NCBI GenBank assembly: GCA_030783905.1
Contig: JAQAHH010000006.1
Span: 558,001 to 622,000, forward strand
DNA: 64,000 bases
Direction of reading: 5' to 3'
From: Bisgaard Taxon 45
GTDB taxonomy: Bacteria; Pseudomonadota; Gammaproteobacteria; Enterobacterales; Pasteurellaceae
Shown: positions 9,742 to 18,115 of the stretch, in pieces
How the letters are laid out: each line of letters opens with the position of its first letter
Position numbering within the stretch: the first letter of the stretch is position 1
Program-made: the position numbers and the translations under genes
Notes under the pieces: generated by a model
Seen by the model: only the letters and a program-made list of their open reading frames with translations
The model's database searches: none
What the model was told of the DNA's origin: nothing

Positions 9742-10424
9742 TGTTTCAAGAATATTTTATGGTGATTGCACAAGGTATTCCGACTAGCCTCTTATTAACC
9801 TTTGTTTCACTTGTTGTGGCGTTCTTTTTAGCTTTATTACTCACATTTGGTTTGTCTTTAGGGAATAAAGCGGTCAAATGTACGATTCAAACTTATTTAA
9901 CCCTGTTTACAGGTACGCCTTTATTAGTCCAATTTTTCTTGATCTATGCAGGCCCTGGTCAGTTTGAATGGCTAGTGGACAGTGCTTTGTGGCCATTATT
10001 ATCGAATGCGTGGTTTTGTGCGATGTTAACGTTAGCGTTAAATAGTGCAGCCTATTCAACACAGTTGTTTCACGGTGCGGTAAAAGCGATTAGCAAGGGA
10101 CAATGGGAAAGTTGTGCCGCATTAGGCTTAACTAAACTGGAAACATTAAAAATCTTGATTCCTTATGCGTTAAAAAGAGCCTTACCTTCTTATAGCAATG
10201 AAATCATTCTCGTATTTAAAGGTACGGCATTAGCGTCTACTATTACCATTATGGATATTATGGGCTATGCAAGACAATTGTATGGGACAGAATATGACGC
10301 GTTAACCATTTACAGTATTGCCGGGATGATTTATTTAATCATTACAGGTATTGCGACCTTGTTGTTACGTAAGTTGGAAAGTAAAGTCCTCTCTTTTGAG
10401 CGCCTTGAAGTAGAAAAGGCATGA
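9741..10424 (+). CDS. artM: Arginine ABC transporter permease ArtM
   Basis: Second permease, 227 residues, with the EAA loop at CAALGLTKLETLKILIPYA. Last gene of the art operon; a large hairpin terminator and an uptake signal follow its stop. Confidence 0.93.
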   Translation: MFQEYFMVIAQGIPTSLLLTFVSLVVAFFLALLLTFGLSLGNKAVKCTIQTYLTLFTGTPLLVQFFLIYAGPGQFEWLVDSALWPLLSNAWFCAMLTLALNSAAYSTQLFHGAVKAISKGQWESCAALGLTKLETLKILIPYALKRALPSYSNEIILVFKGTALASTITIMDIMGYARQLYGTEYDALTIYSIAGMIYLIITGIATLLLRKLESKVLSFERLEVEKA

Positions 10425-10433
10425 TGAGCGAAA

Positions 10434-10442
10434 AAGTGCGGT
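10434..10442 (+). repeat. DNA uptake signal sequence
   Basis: Exact AAGTGCGGT between the artM stop and its terminator. Confidence 0.9.
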
Positions 10443-10446
10443 AAGA

Positions 10447-10482
10447 AAAAAGCGAATTTTTGTGTTAAAAAATTCGCTTTTT
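10447..10482. terminator. Terminator between artM and the convergent zinc-ribbon gene
   Basis: A 15-bp perfect stem (10447-10461 with 10468-10482), A-rich on the left and ending TTTTT on the right. It should work in both directions; its right arm ends just before the stop codon of the minus-strand gene at 10485. Confidence 0.85.
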
Positions 10483-10484
10483 AC

Positions 10485-10715
10485 TTAATTGACGATCCAG
10501 CTTGCTATCCCAATCACCGAGGCAAAGATAACAAACCAAACGAGATGTAACTTCGCACTTTGTTTATTAATTTCTTGGTTATGCAATCGTCTTTCTTCTA
10601 ATTTTTGACGATATACCGCCAGATCCTCTTCTTTAAATGAAAACCCACAATGAGGGCAACTGAGCGCACTTTCACTCACTTTATGCCGACATTCGGGGCA
10701 ACGCTGTAATGCCAT
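10485..10715 (-). CDS. Small zinc-ribbon membrane protein, function unknown
   Basis: A 76-residue protein. It begins with a zinc ribbon (Cys6-x2-Cys9 and Cys20-x2-Cys23, CPEC and CPHC) and continues with a charged helical linker (about 28-56). A single C-terminal membrane helix (57-75) follows. GAGGA stands five bases before the chosen ATG; in-frame ATGs upstream at 10730 and 10760 are less likely. I do not recognise a named family member. The layout suggests a tail-anchored protein with its zinc domain in the cytoplasm. It lies downstream of fecE, separated by 84 bases that hold an uptake signal. Confidence 0.7.
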   Translation of the reverse strand: MALQRCPECRHKVSESALSCPHCGFSFKEEDLAVYRQKLEERRLHNQEINKQSAKLHLVWFVIFASVIGIASWIVN

Positions 10716-10768
10716 GTTTTCCTCATTCATTTCGTTATTGTGACCAAGCGATATTAACATAATCTAAA

Positions 10769-10777
10769 AAGTGCGGT
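10769..10777 (+). repeat. DNA uptake signal sequence
   Basis: Exact AAGTGCGGT followed by TCAGTTTTTT, between fecE and the zinc-ribbon gene. Confidence 0.9.
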
Positions 10778-10799
10778 CAGTTTTTTAGGCTTTTTTATT

Positions 10800-11573
10800 T
10801 TAATGCGCTTTCAAAATGAACATTGGCGTGAAACTAATTGGATCTTGATGAATCTCAACGTCGAGATCAAACACCTGCTTTAATAAATGCGCAGTCATCA
10901 CCTCGTGTGGTGTGCCTTGTGCGATCAATTTCCCCTGCTTAAGGACGACTAAATAATCACAATAGCGGCATGCTTGGTTCAGATCATGTAAGACCGTAAT
11001 GACGGTTTTGCCTTGTTGCTGCAGGCGTCGCATCATTGCCATCAGTTCAGCCTGATGATTTAAATCAAGATAGGTGGTGGGTTCATCTAATAACACAATA
11101 TTGGCATCCTGTGCCAGAGTCATGGCTAAAAAGACACGTTGTTGTTGTCCACCGGATAAATCAGTGGCAAGTCGTTCCGCAAATTCTTGTGTTTGAGTGA
11201 TTTGCATCGCTTGTGCCACAATTTTTTCATCGTTTTCACTGAGTTTCCCCCAAAGATTCAAATAAGGCGAACGACCGTAAGCCACTAATTCACGCACTTT
11301 AATACCTTCTGGCACCAAATGCTGTTGCGGTAAAAATGCTAAGGTTTTGGCATAAGATTTGGCTGTGAGCTGCCAAATATCTTGATCTTGATGTTTCACT
11401 TGACCTGACTTGGGTTTGAGTAAACGTGCAAGTGCTTTTAATAAGGTAGATTTACCACAGCCATTGGGACCAATTAACGCAATGACTTTGTTACTTGGTA
11501 AACGCAAGTTGAGATTCGATACAATGGTTTTATCTTGATAAGCCAATTGTAAGTGTTCTACGGTTAAGGTCAT
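10800..11573 (-). CDS. fecE: Iron(III) dicitrate ABC transporter ATP-binding protein
   Basis: ATPase energising FecCD for ferric citrate uptake across the inner membrane. The 257 residues carry Walker A GPNGCGKST at 35-43, the signature LSGGQQQR, and VLLDEPTTYLDLNHQ for Walker B and the D-loop, typical of siderophore-type importers. The frame is open well upstream inside fecD, but the ATG at 11571-11573 overlaps the fecD stop (TAATG on the minus strand) and starts the known domain, so I use it. Last gene of fecBCDE. Confidence 0.92.
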   Translation of the reverse strand: MTLTVEHLQLAYQDKTIVSNLNLRLPSNKVIALIGPNGCGKSTLLKALARLLKPKSGQVKHQDQDIWQLTAKSYAKTLAFLPQQHLVPEGIKVRELVAYGRSPYLNLWGKLSENDEKIVAQAMQITQTQEFAERLATDLSGGQQQRVFLAMTLAQDANIVLLDEPTTYLDLNHQAELMAMMRRLQQQGKTVITVLHDLNQACRYCDYLVVLKQGKLIAQGTPHEVMTAHLLKQVFDLDVEIHQDPISFTPMFILKAH

Positions 11574-12565
11574 TATTTCGTTCTCATGAGTAAATAGAAA
11601 AAGTACGGGGCGCCTAATATCGCGGTGAGTACACCTGCTGGGATTTCCACTGGCGGGGCGATAATGCGGGCTAAAATATCTGAAACCAAAAGTAAAATTG
11701 CCCCTAACAGTAAGGCGGCGGGGAGCAGGGTGCGATGGCGACCACCTACTAAATGGCGCGCAAAGTGCGGTGCCACTAAACCTAGAAATGCAATCGGGCC
11801 ACAAATTGCCACCGCTGTGGTAGCAAGCGCCACAGATAGTAATAACACAATGATCTGCATTTTGTGGATCGAGACACCTAAAGTAGCGGCTTTATTTTCG
11901 CCTAATGCCAAGGTGTCTAAGTCACGACAAAACAGCAATGCTAATGGAAGTAATACAAGCAACCAAGGCAGTACGACCAGTAAATATGACCAACTTCTGC
12001 CCCACAAGCTACCAGTTAACCATAACATCGCGGAGTTAATATCGACTGGATTGGATAGCATGAGATAGTGGCTTGCCGCCGCCCATAACGCAGAGAGCGC
12101 AACACCAATGATCGCCATTTTCAGTGGACGAAAATTTAAACCACAGATAAGCCAAAGTAACAGAAAGGACAAGATACCACCAATAAAGGCAAAAATAGGT
12201 AACCAATAAAAAGCAAGTCCTGGAAAATAAATCAGGCTAATCACCGCAACAAGCCCTGCTGCATTGTTAATCCCCAGAATATCAGGCGAGGCAAGTGGAT
12301 TTCTGACCACACTTTGTACTAACACCCCAGAAACCGCTAAGGCGCTTCCCATTAAGACTGCGAGAAGTGCGCGTGGTAAACGGTATTCCATTAGGGTAAA
12401 GTAATTCGCATCCTCAGGATGATGTAAAATCTGCCAAATCTCACTCAGAGAAAGAGGATAGGTACCTAATTGCAAACTTAATCCGAACAGGATGAGCAGC
12501 AGTAAAAGTGCGGTCGGATAAAAATAACGATGAAACCGTAGGGACGAGGATGTTTTTGTGGTCAT
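11573..12565 (-). CDS. fecD: Iron(III) dicitrate ABC transporter permease FecD
   Basis: BtuC/FecCD-type permease, 330 residues, strongly hydrophobic with about ten membrane helices. Family hallmarks include YRLPRALLAVLMGSALAVSG, NPLASPDILG and GPIAFLGLVAPHFAR. It is coupled by one-base overlaps with fecC and fecE. Exact uptake signals lie inside at 11763-11771 and 12506-12514. Confidence 0.92.
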   Translation of the reverse strand: MTTKTSSSLRFHRYFYPTALLLLLILFGLSLQLGTYPLSLSEIWQILHHPEDANYFTLMEYRLPRALLAVLMGSALAVSGVLVQSVVRNPLASPDILGINNAAGLVAVISLIYFPGLAFYWLPIFAFIGGILSFLLLWLICGLNFRPLKMAIIGVALSALWAAASHYLMLSNPVDINSAMLWLTGSLWGRSWSYLLVVLPWLLVLLPLALLFCRDLDTLALGENKAATLGVSIHKMQIIVLLLSVALATTAVAICGPIAFLGLVAPHFARHLVGGRHRTLLPAALLLGAILLLVSDILARIIAPPVEIPAGVLTAILGAPYFFYLLMRTK

Positions 12566-13548
12566 TATCGTTTTCCTCGCGCAAATAACACAAACACAGG
12601 GGCACCGACTAAGGCAAGGATAGCGCCTGCGGGGATTTCATTTGGAAAGGTGACTGCTCGTGCTAAGACATCCGCAATCAGCATCAGACTTCCACCGAGT
12701 AACATCGACATCGGAAGCATTTTGCGTAAATCATAACTGATCCAATAACGGGCTAAGTGCGGAATTAATAAACCAATAAAGGCGACGGGGCCCGCCACAC
12801 TGACACTTGAACCAATAATCAGTAATGCCACAATATTTGCCATCCAACGCAATTTAAACAGATTGACCCCGAGTGATTGTGCCGATTCATCGCTTAGGTT
12901 GAGCAAATTCAGTTGGCTCGCAAAGAAAGCACAAAACAGCACACTTAATAGGAAAAAGGGTAAGACAATCCACCATTCTAACCAACGAGCGTGGGCAATT
13001 CCTCCCGCTAACCAATTCATAATATTCGCAGCGTGATCTTCAGCAATAATAATCACTAACTTGGTTAATGCGGCACAAAATAAAGACACCGCAATACCCG
13101 CGAGAATCACCCGGTTCCGTTCTGCACGTGCGTGCCATCCACCACTAATCAGCATGACTAATAACCAACTCAATCCGCCACCAATGCTGGAAATAAAGGC
13201 AATACTATAACCTGAAAAAAAACTGGGCATCACCGCAGTAGCGGTAACCATCGCGAGGCTTGCTCCGGCATTGACACTTAATAACGAAGGCGAGGCTAAA
13301 GGATTACGAGTGATGGTTTGTAGTAAGGCCCCCGCGACCGCCAAATTGGCGCCCATCGCAATCGCCACTAAAGAGCGGGGTAAACGCAGATCGAGGATGG
13401 TGATTTGGACTAATTCATCATCTATCCCGATCAAGGCCTGAAGGGTTTCCCAGCCAGAAATCGGGGTTGGATAGTATAAAAATAAGCTTCCCCACAGCAG
13501 TCCAAGTAGGAGCACAGTAGGGAAGCTCCAACGTACAAGCGTTTTCAT
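12565..13548 (-). CDS. fecC: Iron(III) dicitrate ABC transporter permease FecC
   Basis: Partner permease to FecD, 327 residues. The same family motifs appear: LRLPRSLVAIAMGANLAVAG, NPLASPSLLSVNAG and GPVAFIGLLIPHLARYW. Its stop and start each overlap the neighbouring genes by one base, so the four fec genes are translationally chained. Confidence 0.92.
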   Translation of the reverse strand: MKTLVRWSFPTVLLLGLLWGSLFLYYPTPISGWETLQALIGIDDELVQITILDLRLPRSLVAIAMGANLAVAGALLQTITRNPLASPSLLSVNAGASLAMVTATAVMPSFFSGYSIAFISSIGGGLSWLLVMLISGGWHARAERNRVILAGIAVSLFCAALTKLVIIIAEDHAANIMNWLAGGIAHARWLEWWIVLPFFLLSVLFCAFFASQLNLLNLSDESAQSLGVNLFKLRWMANIVALLIIGSSVSVAGPVAFIGLLIPHLARYWISYDLRKMLPMSMLLGGSLMLIADVLARAVTFPNEIPAGAILALVGAPVFVLFARGKR

Positions 13549-14444
13549 TATTTGTTAGACTTGGTCACAAAATGTTGGACTTCTTTTGCCATCATTTCTG
13601 CGGCCTCAATGCCACGTGCTCTTGCCCATAAGTTATCATTGGCTAAAATCACTTGACCATTTTTTACCGCAGGGATCATTTTCCATAACGCCTCGTTTTC
13701 CCATTTTCTCGCAATACTTTCATCACGATAATGGATTAAGATCATCAGATCCGGTTTCTCGGCGACCACTTGTTCTAAACCGACTGAGGCATTGGGTTTA
13801 TTTTCGGCACTGGCTTTGGGCATTTGATAACCTAATACTTCAACTAAGCCACCAGCATAAGATTCATTGTTATATAAATTGAATTGGGTTTCACGTGATA
13901 CACCGATAATCGCTTTTTTTCCTTTTGGTAACGTGTTGGCAATATCAGCAATATCTTGTTTATGTTTTGCAATACGGGCTTGCATTTCTTTTGACTTACC
14001 TAATAAATCACCAATTTTCTGCGCAGTTTCAAGGTTTTCTTGATAGTTTTCATGGCGAGAATTAAAGACGACTGTCGGGGCGATCTTTTTGAGTTCTTCA
14101 TAGACGGCAGAATGACGATTATCATCAGCGATGATTAAGTCTGGTTTGAGCGCTGAGATGGCTTCTAGACTGGGTTGAGAGCGGGTACCAACCGATTCCC
14201 ATGGCTGCACTTTGTCACGGACTTGCTGCAGAATACGTGTTTTATCATTGTCATCCGCAACGCCAACAGGGCTGACACCAATTTGCGCAAGCGCATCAAC
14301 ATAGGAATATTCTAAGGCAATCACACGTTTAGGTACGCTATCTAAGGTAAAGGTCCCTTTTTGATCTTTAATGGTCACAGCAGAAACGAATTGGCTTGCC
14401 ATAAATAATGTGATGGCAAGCGTGGATTTTAAGACAGTTTTCAT
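13548..14444 (-). CDS. fecB: Iron(III) dicitrate periplasmic binding protein
   Basis: Helical-backbone type binding protein that captures ferric citrate in the periplasm. The 298 residues start with a signal peptide ending near FVSAV, and the mature part (TIKDQKGTFTLDSVPKRV) follows E. coli FecB closely, including VGTRSQPSLEAI and LKPDLIIAD. First gene of fecBCDE. Unlike E. coli, neither the receptor gene fecA nor the regulators fecIR is adjacent. The upstream region has a possible promoter within AT-rich sequence where Fur could bind. Confidence 0.92.
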   Translation of the reverse strand: MKTVLKSTLAITLFMASQFVSAVTIKDQKGTFTLDSVPKRVIALEYSYVDALAQIGVSPVGVADDNDKTRILQQVRDKVQPWESVGTRSQPSLEAISALKPDLIIADDNRHSAVYEELKKIAPTVVFNSRHENYQENLETAQKIGDLLGKSKEMQARIAKHKQDIADIANTLPKGKKAIIGVSRETQFNLYNNESYAGGLVEVLGYQMPKASAENKPNASVGLEQVVAEKPDLMILIHYRDESIARKWENEALWKMIPAVKNGQVILANDNLWARARGIEAAEMMAKEVQHFVTKSNK

Positions 14445-14485
14445 GTTGGCTTTCCTTATTGGGGTGAGAAGTAAAAATTCGGCTA

Positions 14486-14514
14486 ATTATACCTTTATGT
14501 ACAAATGAAAGTAA
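14486..14514 (-). promoter_or_regulatory. Possible fecB promoter
   Basis: Read on the minus strand: TTACTT (14509-14514), a 17-base spacer, then a perfect TATAAT (14486-14491). The flanking sequence (about 14509-14530) is AT-rich and only loosely Fur-like. Confidence 0.45.
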
Positions 14515-14600
14515 TTATTATTTTTAGTTATATCTGGTATGACAAGTGCGCAGGTCAGCAGGGCGAAATGACCCTGAGTTTGAGGAAAGTAGGCTGAAAG

Positions 14601-14616
14601 CGTGATATTTATCACA
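14601..14616. promoter_or_regulatory. CRP-like binding site upstream of cstA
   Basis: CGTGATATTTATCACA matches TGTGA-N6-TCACA at nine of ten key positions. It is centred at 14608.5, about 82 bases before the start predicted from the TTTACT/TAAAAT promoter, a spacing compatible with class I activation. cstA is CRP-dependent in E. coli. It could also serve fecB. Confidence 0.65.
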
Positions 14617-14654
14617 AAGTTGTAACTATTTTGCAATGTCAACATGCTTGCTTG

Positions 14655-14684
14655 TTTACTTAATAATTACAACTGAAATAAAAT
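14655..14684 (+). promoter_or_regulatory. Possible cstA promoter
   Basis: TTTACT (14655-14660), an 18-base spacer and TAAAAT (14679-14684). The weak -35 fits an activator-dependent promoter. Confidence 0.4.
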
Positions 14685-14747
14685 ACGCACGGCTTTTGCA
14701 TGAAAAAGTTGTCGAAATATTTAATCTACTAGGATAGGTACTCTATT

Positions 14748-16292
14748 ATGTTATGGTTCTTTTTTTGTGTTGCAATATTAGTTTTGGGCTATTTTGTATA
14801 CGGCAAATTGATTGAGAAGATCTTTGTGATCAATCCCAAAAAAGCAACACCCGCTTATACAATGAACGATGGTGTTGACTATATGCCAATGTCAACCAAA
14901 AAGATTTGGTTGATTCAGTTATTAAACATTGCAGGAACAGGGCCAATTTTTGGACCAATTCTTGGTGCGTTATATGGACCCGTGGCCATGCTATGGATTG
15001 TGATTGGTTGTATTTTTGCCGGTGCAGTACATGATTACTTCTGCGGTATGCTAAGTGTGCGTAATGGGGGAGCTTCGATGCCAACATTAGCGGGCCGTTA
15101 TTTAGGCGCACCTGTCAAAGCCTTTATTAATGTGCTTGCAGTGGTATTATTACTGCTTGTTGGTGTGGTTTTCGTGGCCAGTCCAGCAAAACTATTAAGT
15201 ACCATTACTATGGATAACTTTGGTGTTGTAGAGAGTGCTGGCGCAGCGGCTACCGTATTTGGCTATGATGCGGCAAGCGTGTTGGTGATTTGGACAACTA
15301 TTATTTTTGTTTACTATATCATCGCAACGTTATTACCCATTGATAAAATTATTGGCCGTATCTACCCGCTATTTGGCGCGTTGTTACTGTTCATGACATT
15401 CGGTATGATGTTTGGTTTAGTCAGCAGTCATTTAAATAGTCACGAACCGATTGAGTTTTTCCGCACAGTTGGTGGGTTGGAAGTGGGTAAATTCTTTGAG
15501 AATTTACAGCCAAAAGGTGATTTACCAATTTGGCCATTATTATTCTTAACCATTTCTTGTGGTGCATTATCTGGTTTCCATGCGACACAATCACCATTAA
15601 TGGCGCGTTGTGCACAAAATGAAAAAGAAGGCCGTTTCATTTTCTACGGTGCCATGATTGCAGAAGGGGTGATTGCGCTAGTTTGGTGTGCGGTAGGTTT
15701 AAGTTTCTATCAAGATCCAACTGAATTACAAGCCGCGATTGCAGCGGGTTCGCCATCGAAAGTCGTGTATGACTCTTCAATCTACTTCCTCGGTGCTGTG
15801 GGTGGTGTGTTTGCGATTCTTGGTGTCGTGGTTCTCCCAATTACCTCTGGTGATACGGCATTCCGTGCAGCTCGTTTAATCATTGCGGAGTTCTTTAAAT
15901 TTGAACAAAAAACGTTAGTTAAACGTTTAGTGATTGCGGTACCACTGTTCGTCTTAGGTTTCATTGTATCGAAAATTGACTTCAGTGTATTATGGCGTTA
16001 TTTCAGCTGGGCAAACCAAACCACAGCGATGGTCATGTTATGGACTGCTGCGGCGTATTTATTCCGCTACGGTAAATTCCACTGGATTTGTACCTTGCCA
16101 GCGATGTTCATTAGTACGGTGTGTTTCACTTACTTAGCCTATAACAAGATCGGTTTCAATTTAGACTATCAACTTTCCGTTTATATTGGTATCGGCTTAA
16201 CCGTGTTCTGTTCTATCTTGTTCTTTACCTTATTAAAACCAATTGCTAAAGGTGATCCTGATGCTTTGGTGGATGATTTAGTCAAACAATAA
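14748..16292 (+). CDS. cstA: CstA-family carbon starvation / pyruvate-type permease, short form
   Basis: Polytopic inner-membrane protein of the CstA family, whose E. coli members CstA and BtsT import peptides or pyruvate under carbon limitation. The 514 residues contain the family stretch with NIAGTGPIFGPILGALYGP near residue 60 and GVDYMPMSTKKIW before it, and 12 or more hydrophobic segments. E. coli CstA is about 700 residues, so this belongs to the shorter branch of the family. It stands alone with a terminator after it and a CRP-like site before it. The transported substrate cannot be told from sequence. Confidence 0.88.
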   Translation: MLWFFFCVAILVLGYFVYGKLIEKIFVINPKKATPAYTMNDGVDYMPMSTKKIWLIQLLNIAGTGPIFGPILGALYGPVAMLWIVIGCIFAGAVHDYFCGMLSVRNGGASMPTLAGRYLGAPVKAFINVLAVVLLLLVGVVFVASPAKLLSTITMDNFGVVESAGAAATVFGYDAASVLVIWTTIIFVYYIIATLLPIDKIIGRIYPLFGALLLFMTFGMMFGLVSSHLNSHEPIEFFRTVGGLEVGKFFENLQPKGDLPIWPLLFLTISCGALSGFHATQSPLMARCAQNEKEGRFIFYGAMIAEGVIALVWCAVGLSFYQDPTELQAAIAAGSPSKVVYDSSIYFLGAVGGVFAILGVVVLPITSGDTAFRAARLIIAEFFKFEQKTLVKRLVIAVPLFVLGFIVSKIDFSVLWRYFSWANQTTAMVMLWTAAAYLFRYGKFHWICTLPAMFISTVCFTYLAYNKIGFNLDYQLSVYIGIGLTVFCSILFFTLLKPIAKGDPDALVDDLVKQ

Positions 16293-16308
16293 TCCCGTTT
16301 TTTAGCTT

Positions 16309-16344
16309 ATGCCCTATTAATCAAAGGATTAATAGGGCATTTTT
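16309..16344 (+). terminator. Terminator after cstA
   Basis: A 14-bp perfect stem (16309-16322 with 16327-16340), AAAG loop and TTTT. Confidence 0.88.
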
Positions 16345-16377
16345 GCTTTATGTCTACTGGGGGATGCCCTTCTTTGA

Positions 16378-16407
16378 GCAAAAACGCCATTTTCGTTTTG
16401 CCTTTTT
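16378..16407 (+). terminator. Second terminator-like hairpin in the cstA-mraZ gap
   Basis: GCAAAAACG pairs with CGTTTTGC (one bulged A), followed by CTTTTT. It insulates the dcw cluster from read-through or backs up the cstA terminator. Confidence 0.5.
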
Positions 16408-16447
16408 AATAATCAACACAACTTTGCATAAGAATACATTAAATTGC

Positions 16448-16476
16448 TTGCAAGTTAATCAAACTAATAATAAACT
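16448..16476 (+). promoter_or_regulatory. Possible promoter of the dcw cluster (Pmra-like)
   Basis: TTGCAA (16448-16453), a 17-base spacer and TAAACT (16471-16476), just upstream of the MraZ-type repeats. The position corresponds to the mraZ promoter in E. coli. Confidence 0.5.
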
Positions 16477-16485
16477 TGAGTAAAA

Positions 16486-16519
16486 GTGGTAATAAGTGGA
16501 GTTTTGTGGTAAAAAGTTG
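16486..16519 (+). promoter_or_regulatory. MraZ-binding repeat array
   Basis: GTGG at 16486, 16496 and 16506 and the variant GTTG at 16516: four units with an exact 10-base period, 51 bases before mraZ. MraZ proteins bind direct repeats with a TGGG/GTGG core spaced about one helical turn apart at their own promoter, so this is very likely the autoregulatory site. Confidence 0.75.
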
Positions 16520-16569
16520 TAAAAATTCCCAAAATTTATTTGTCGCAAACACAGAAAGGTAAACAATTT

Positions 16570-17028
16570 ATGTTTCGTGGCGCATCAGCAATTAACTTGG
16601 ATTCAAAGGGACGCATTGCGATTCCGACGCGTTATCGTGCTGAAATTATTGAACAAAATGCTGGACAAATGGTCTGTACCGTCGATATTCGCCAACCTTG
16701 TTTGTTACTTTATCCGTTAAACGAATGGGAATTAATTGAACAAAAACTTTTAGCACTTTCAAATTTTGATCCCGTCCAACGTAGCCTTCAACGCGTTATG
16801 CTCGGCCATGCCACTGAATGTGAACTGGATAGTGCTGGACGGATATTAATTAGCGGACCTTTACGCCTTCACGCAAAATTAGAAAAAAGCCTCATGCTTG
16901 TTGGGCAATTAAATAAATTTGAAATTTGGAGCGATGCAGAATGGCATGCACAAATTGAACAAGATATGGCGTTGGGTGCAAGTGGTCAATTTGCACTGTC
17001 TGAAGAATTAAAAATGCTGTCATTATAA
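16570..17028 (+). CDS. mraZ: MraZ, transcriptional regulator of the dcw cluster
   Basis: DNA-binding protein of the AbrB/MraZ fold that represses its own operon in E. coli. The 152 residues contain two copies of the swapped-hairpin domain, marked by [14 protein letters not shown] (about 11-24) and [14 protein letters not shown] (second repeat), matching E. coli MraZ. An in-frame TTG lies at 16540, but the ATG at 16570 gives the family start MFRGA. It heads the dcw cluster, 121 bases before rsmH; that gap contains a hairpin that may tune expression downstream. Confidence 0.95.
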   Translation: MFRGASAINLDSKGRIAIPTRYRAEIIEQNAGQMVCTVDIRQPCLLLYPLNEWELIEQKLLALSNFDPVQRSLQRVMLGHATECELDSAGRILISGPLRLHAKLEKSLMLVGQLNKFEIWSDAEWHAQIEQDMALGASGQFALSEELKMLSL

Positions 17029-17070
17029 AGAAAGCTTGCTTTCACAAAATAGAACAGCAGCACTAGCAAA

Positions 17071-17100
17071 AGATAAGCGGTGCTTAGCACCGCCTTATCT
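17071..17100 (+). other. Hairpin between mraZ and rsmH
   Basis: AGATAAG-CGGTGC pairs with GCACCG-C-CTTATCT around a TTA loop, with one bulged C. No tight T-run follows, so it is more likely a processing or attenuation element than a full terminator. Confidence 0.5.
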
Positions 17101-17149
17101 TCTCTTGATTATTGAATTTTCTTTTTATTTGTACCATTGGTAACTGTTT

Positions 17150-18115
17150 ATGAACGATAAAGATCATTTTTCATCACCTGCACATATCACTGTCTTGCTT
17201 CATGAGGCAGTCGCGGGTTTGGCCTTGAAAGAAAAAGGTATCTATATCGATGGTACATTTGGACGAGGTGGTCATTCTCGTTTAATCCTTTCCCGTTTAG
17301 CTGAAAATGGACGTTTAATCGCAATTGATCGTGACCCACGTGCGATTGCGGAAGCGAATACCATTCAAGATCCTCGTTTTCATATTGAGCATAACAGCTT
17401 TTCTGCGATCCCTCGTATTTGTGAAAAGTTAGATTTAGTCGGTAAAGTTGATGGGATTTTATTGGATCTCGGGGTGTCTTCACCTCAACTTGATGAAGCA
17501 GAACGCGGTTTCAGTTTTATGAAAGATGGCCCACTTGATATGCGTATGGATACTACGCAAGGGGTATCAGCAAGTGAGTGGTTGCAACAGGTTTCAGAAC
17601 AAGATTTAGCTTGGGTATTAAAAACCTTTGGTGAAGAGCGTTTTGCCAAACGTATTGCTCAGGCCATTGTGAGTTATAACAAACAGGCATTACAAAATGG
17701 TACGGCACCTTTGAGCAGAACGTTACAGTTAGCGGAACTGATTGCCAATGCCGTCCCTTTTAAAGATAAACATAAACATCCGGCAACACGAAGTTTTCAG
17801 GCAATTCGGATTTTTATTAATGCGGAATTAGATGAACTGGAAAGCGTGTTGCAATCGGCAGTTCAGGTATTGGCACCACAGGGTCGATTAGCGATTATCA
17901 GTTTTCATTCGTTAGAAGATCGCATGGTGAAACACTTTATGCGTAAGCAAAGTAAAGGCGAGGCTATCCCTAAAGGTTTACCTTTACGCGATGATCAGAT
18001 TAAACGTACACAAACCTTAAAAGTCATCGGTAAGGCAATTATGCCAACAGCGCAAGAACAACAACAAAATCCACGCTCAAGAAGTGCGGTATTACGTGTT
18101 GCGGAGAAATTGTGA
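17150..18115 (+). CDS. rsmH: 16S rRNA m4C1402 methyltransferase RsmH (MraW)
   Basis: SAM-dependent enzyme that N4-methylates C1402 of 16S rRNA. The 321 residues begin with [10 protein letters not shown], then the SAM motif region [16 protein letters not shown] (about 35-50) and [12 protein letters not shown], typical of MraW. The C-terminal part holds [18 protein letters not shown]. Second gene of the dcw cluster; its TGA overlaps the ftsL ATG. An exact uptake signal is at 18082-18090. Confidence 0.96.
   Translation: MNDKDHFSSPAHITVLLHEAVAGLALKEKGIYIDGTFGRGGHSRLILSRLAENGRLIAIDRDPRAIAEANTIQDPRFHIEHNSFSAIPRICEKLDLVGKVDGILLDLGVSSPQLDEAERGFSFMKDGPLDMRMDTTQGVSASEWLQQVSEQDLAWVLKTFGEERFAKRIAQAIVSYNKQALQNGTAPLSRTLQLAELIANAVPFKDKHKHPATRSFQAIRIFINAELDELESVLQSAVQVLAPQGRLAIISFHSLEDRMVKHFMRKQSKGEAIPKGLPLRDDQIKRTQTLKVIGKAIMPTAQEQQQNPRSRSAVLRVAEKL

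Larger units (their letters stand above)
14445..14747. other. 303-base divergent control region between fecB and cstA
   Basis: No gene. It holds a possible leftward promoter for fecB, a CRP-like palindrome and a possible rightward promoter for cstA, listed separately. An imperfect uptake signal (AAGTGCGCA) is at about 14544. Confidence 0.7.

Noticed and set aside
11574-11804. Long N-terminal extension of fecE
   Set aside because: The extra 77 codons lie inside fecD, have no similarity to ABC ATPases, and a coupled ATG at the fecD stop gives the exact family start.
14509-14530. Fur box in front of fecB
   Set aside because: The sequence is AT-rich but matches the Fur consensus poorly; kept only as a remark on the promoter.
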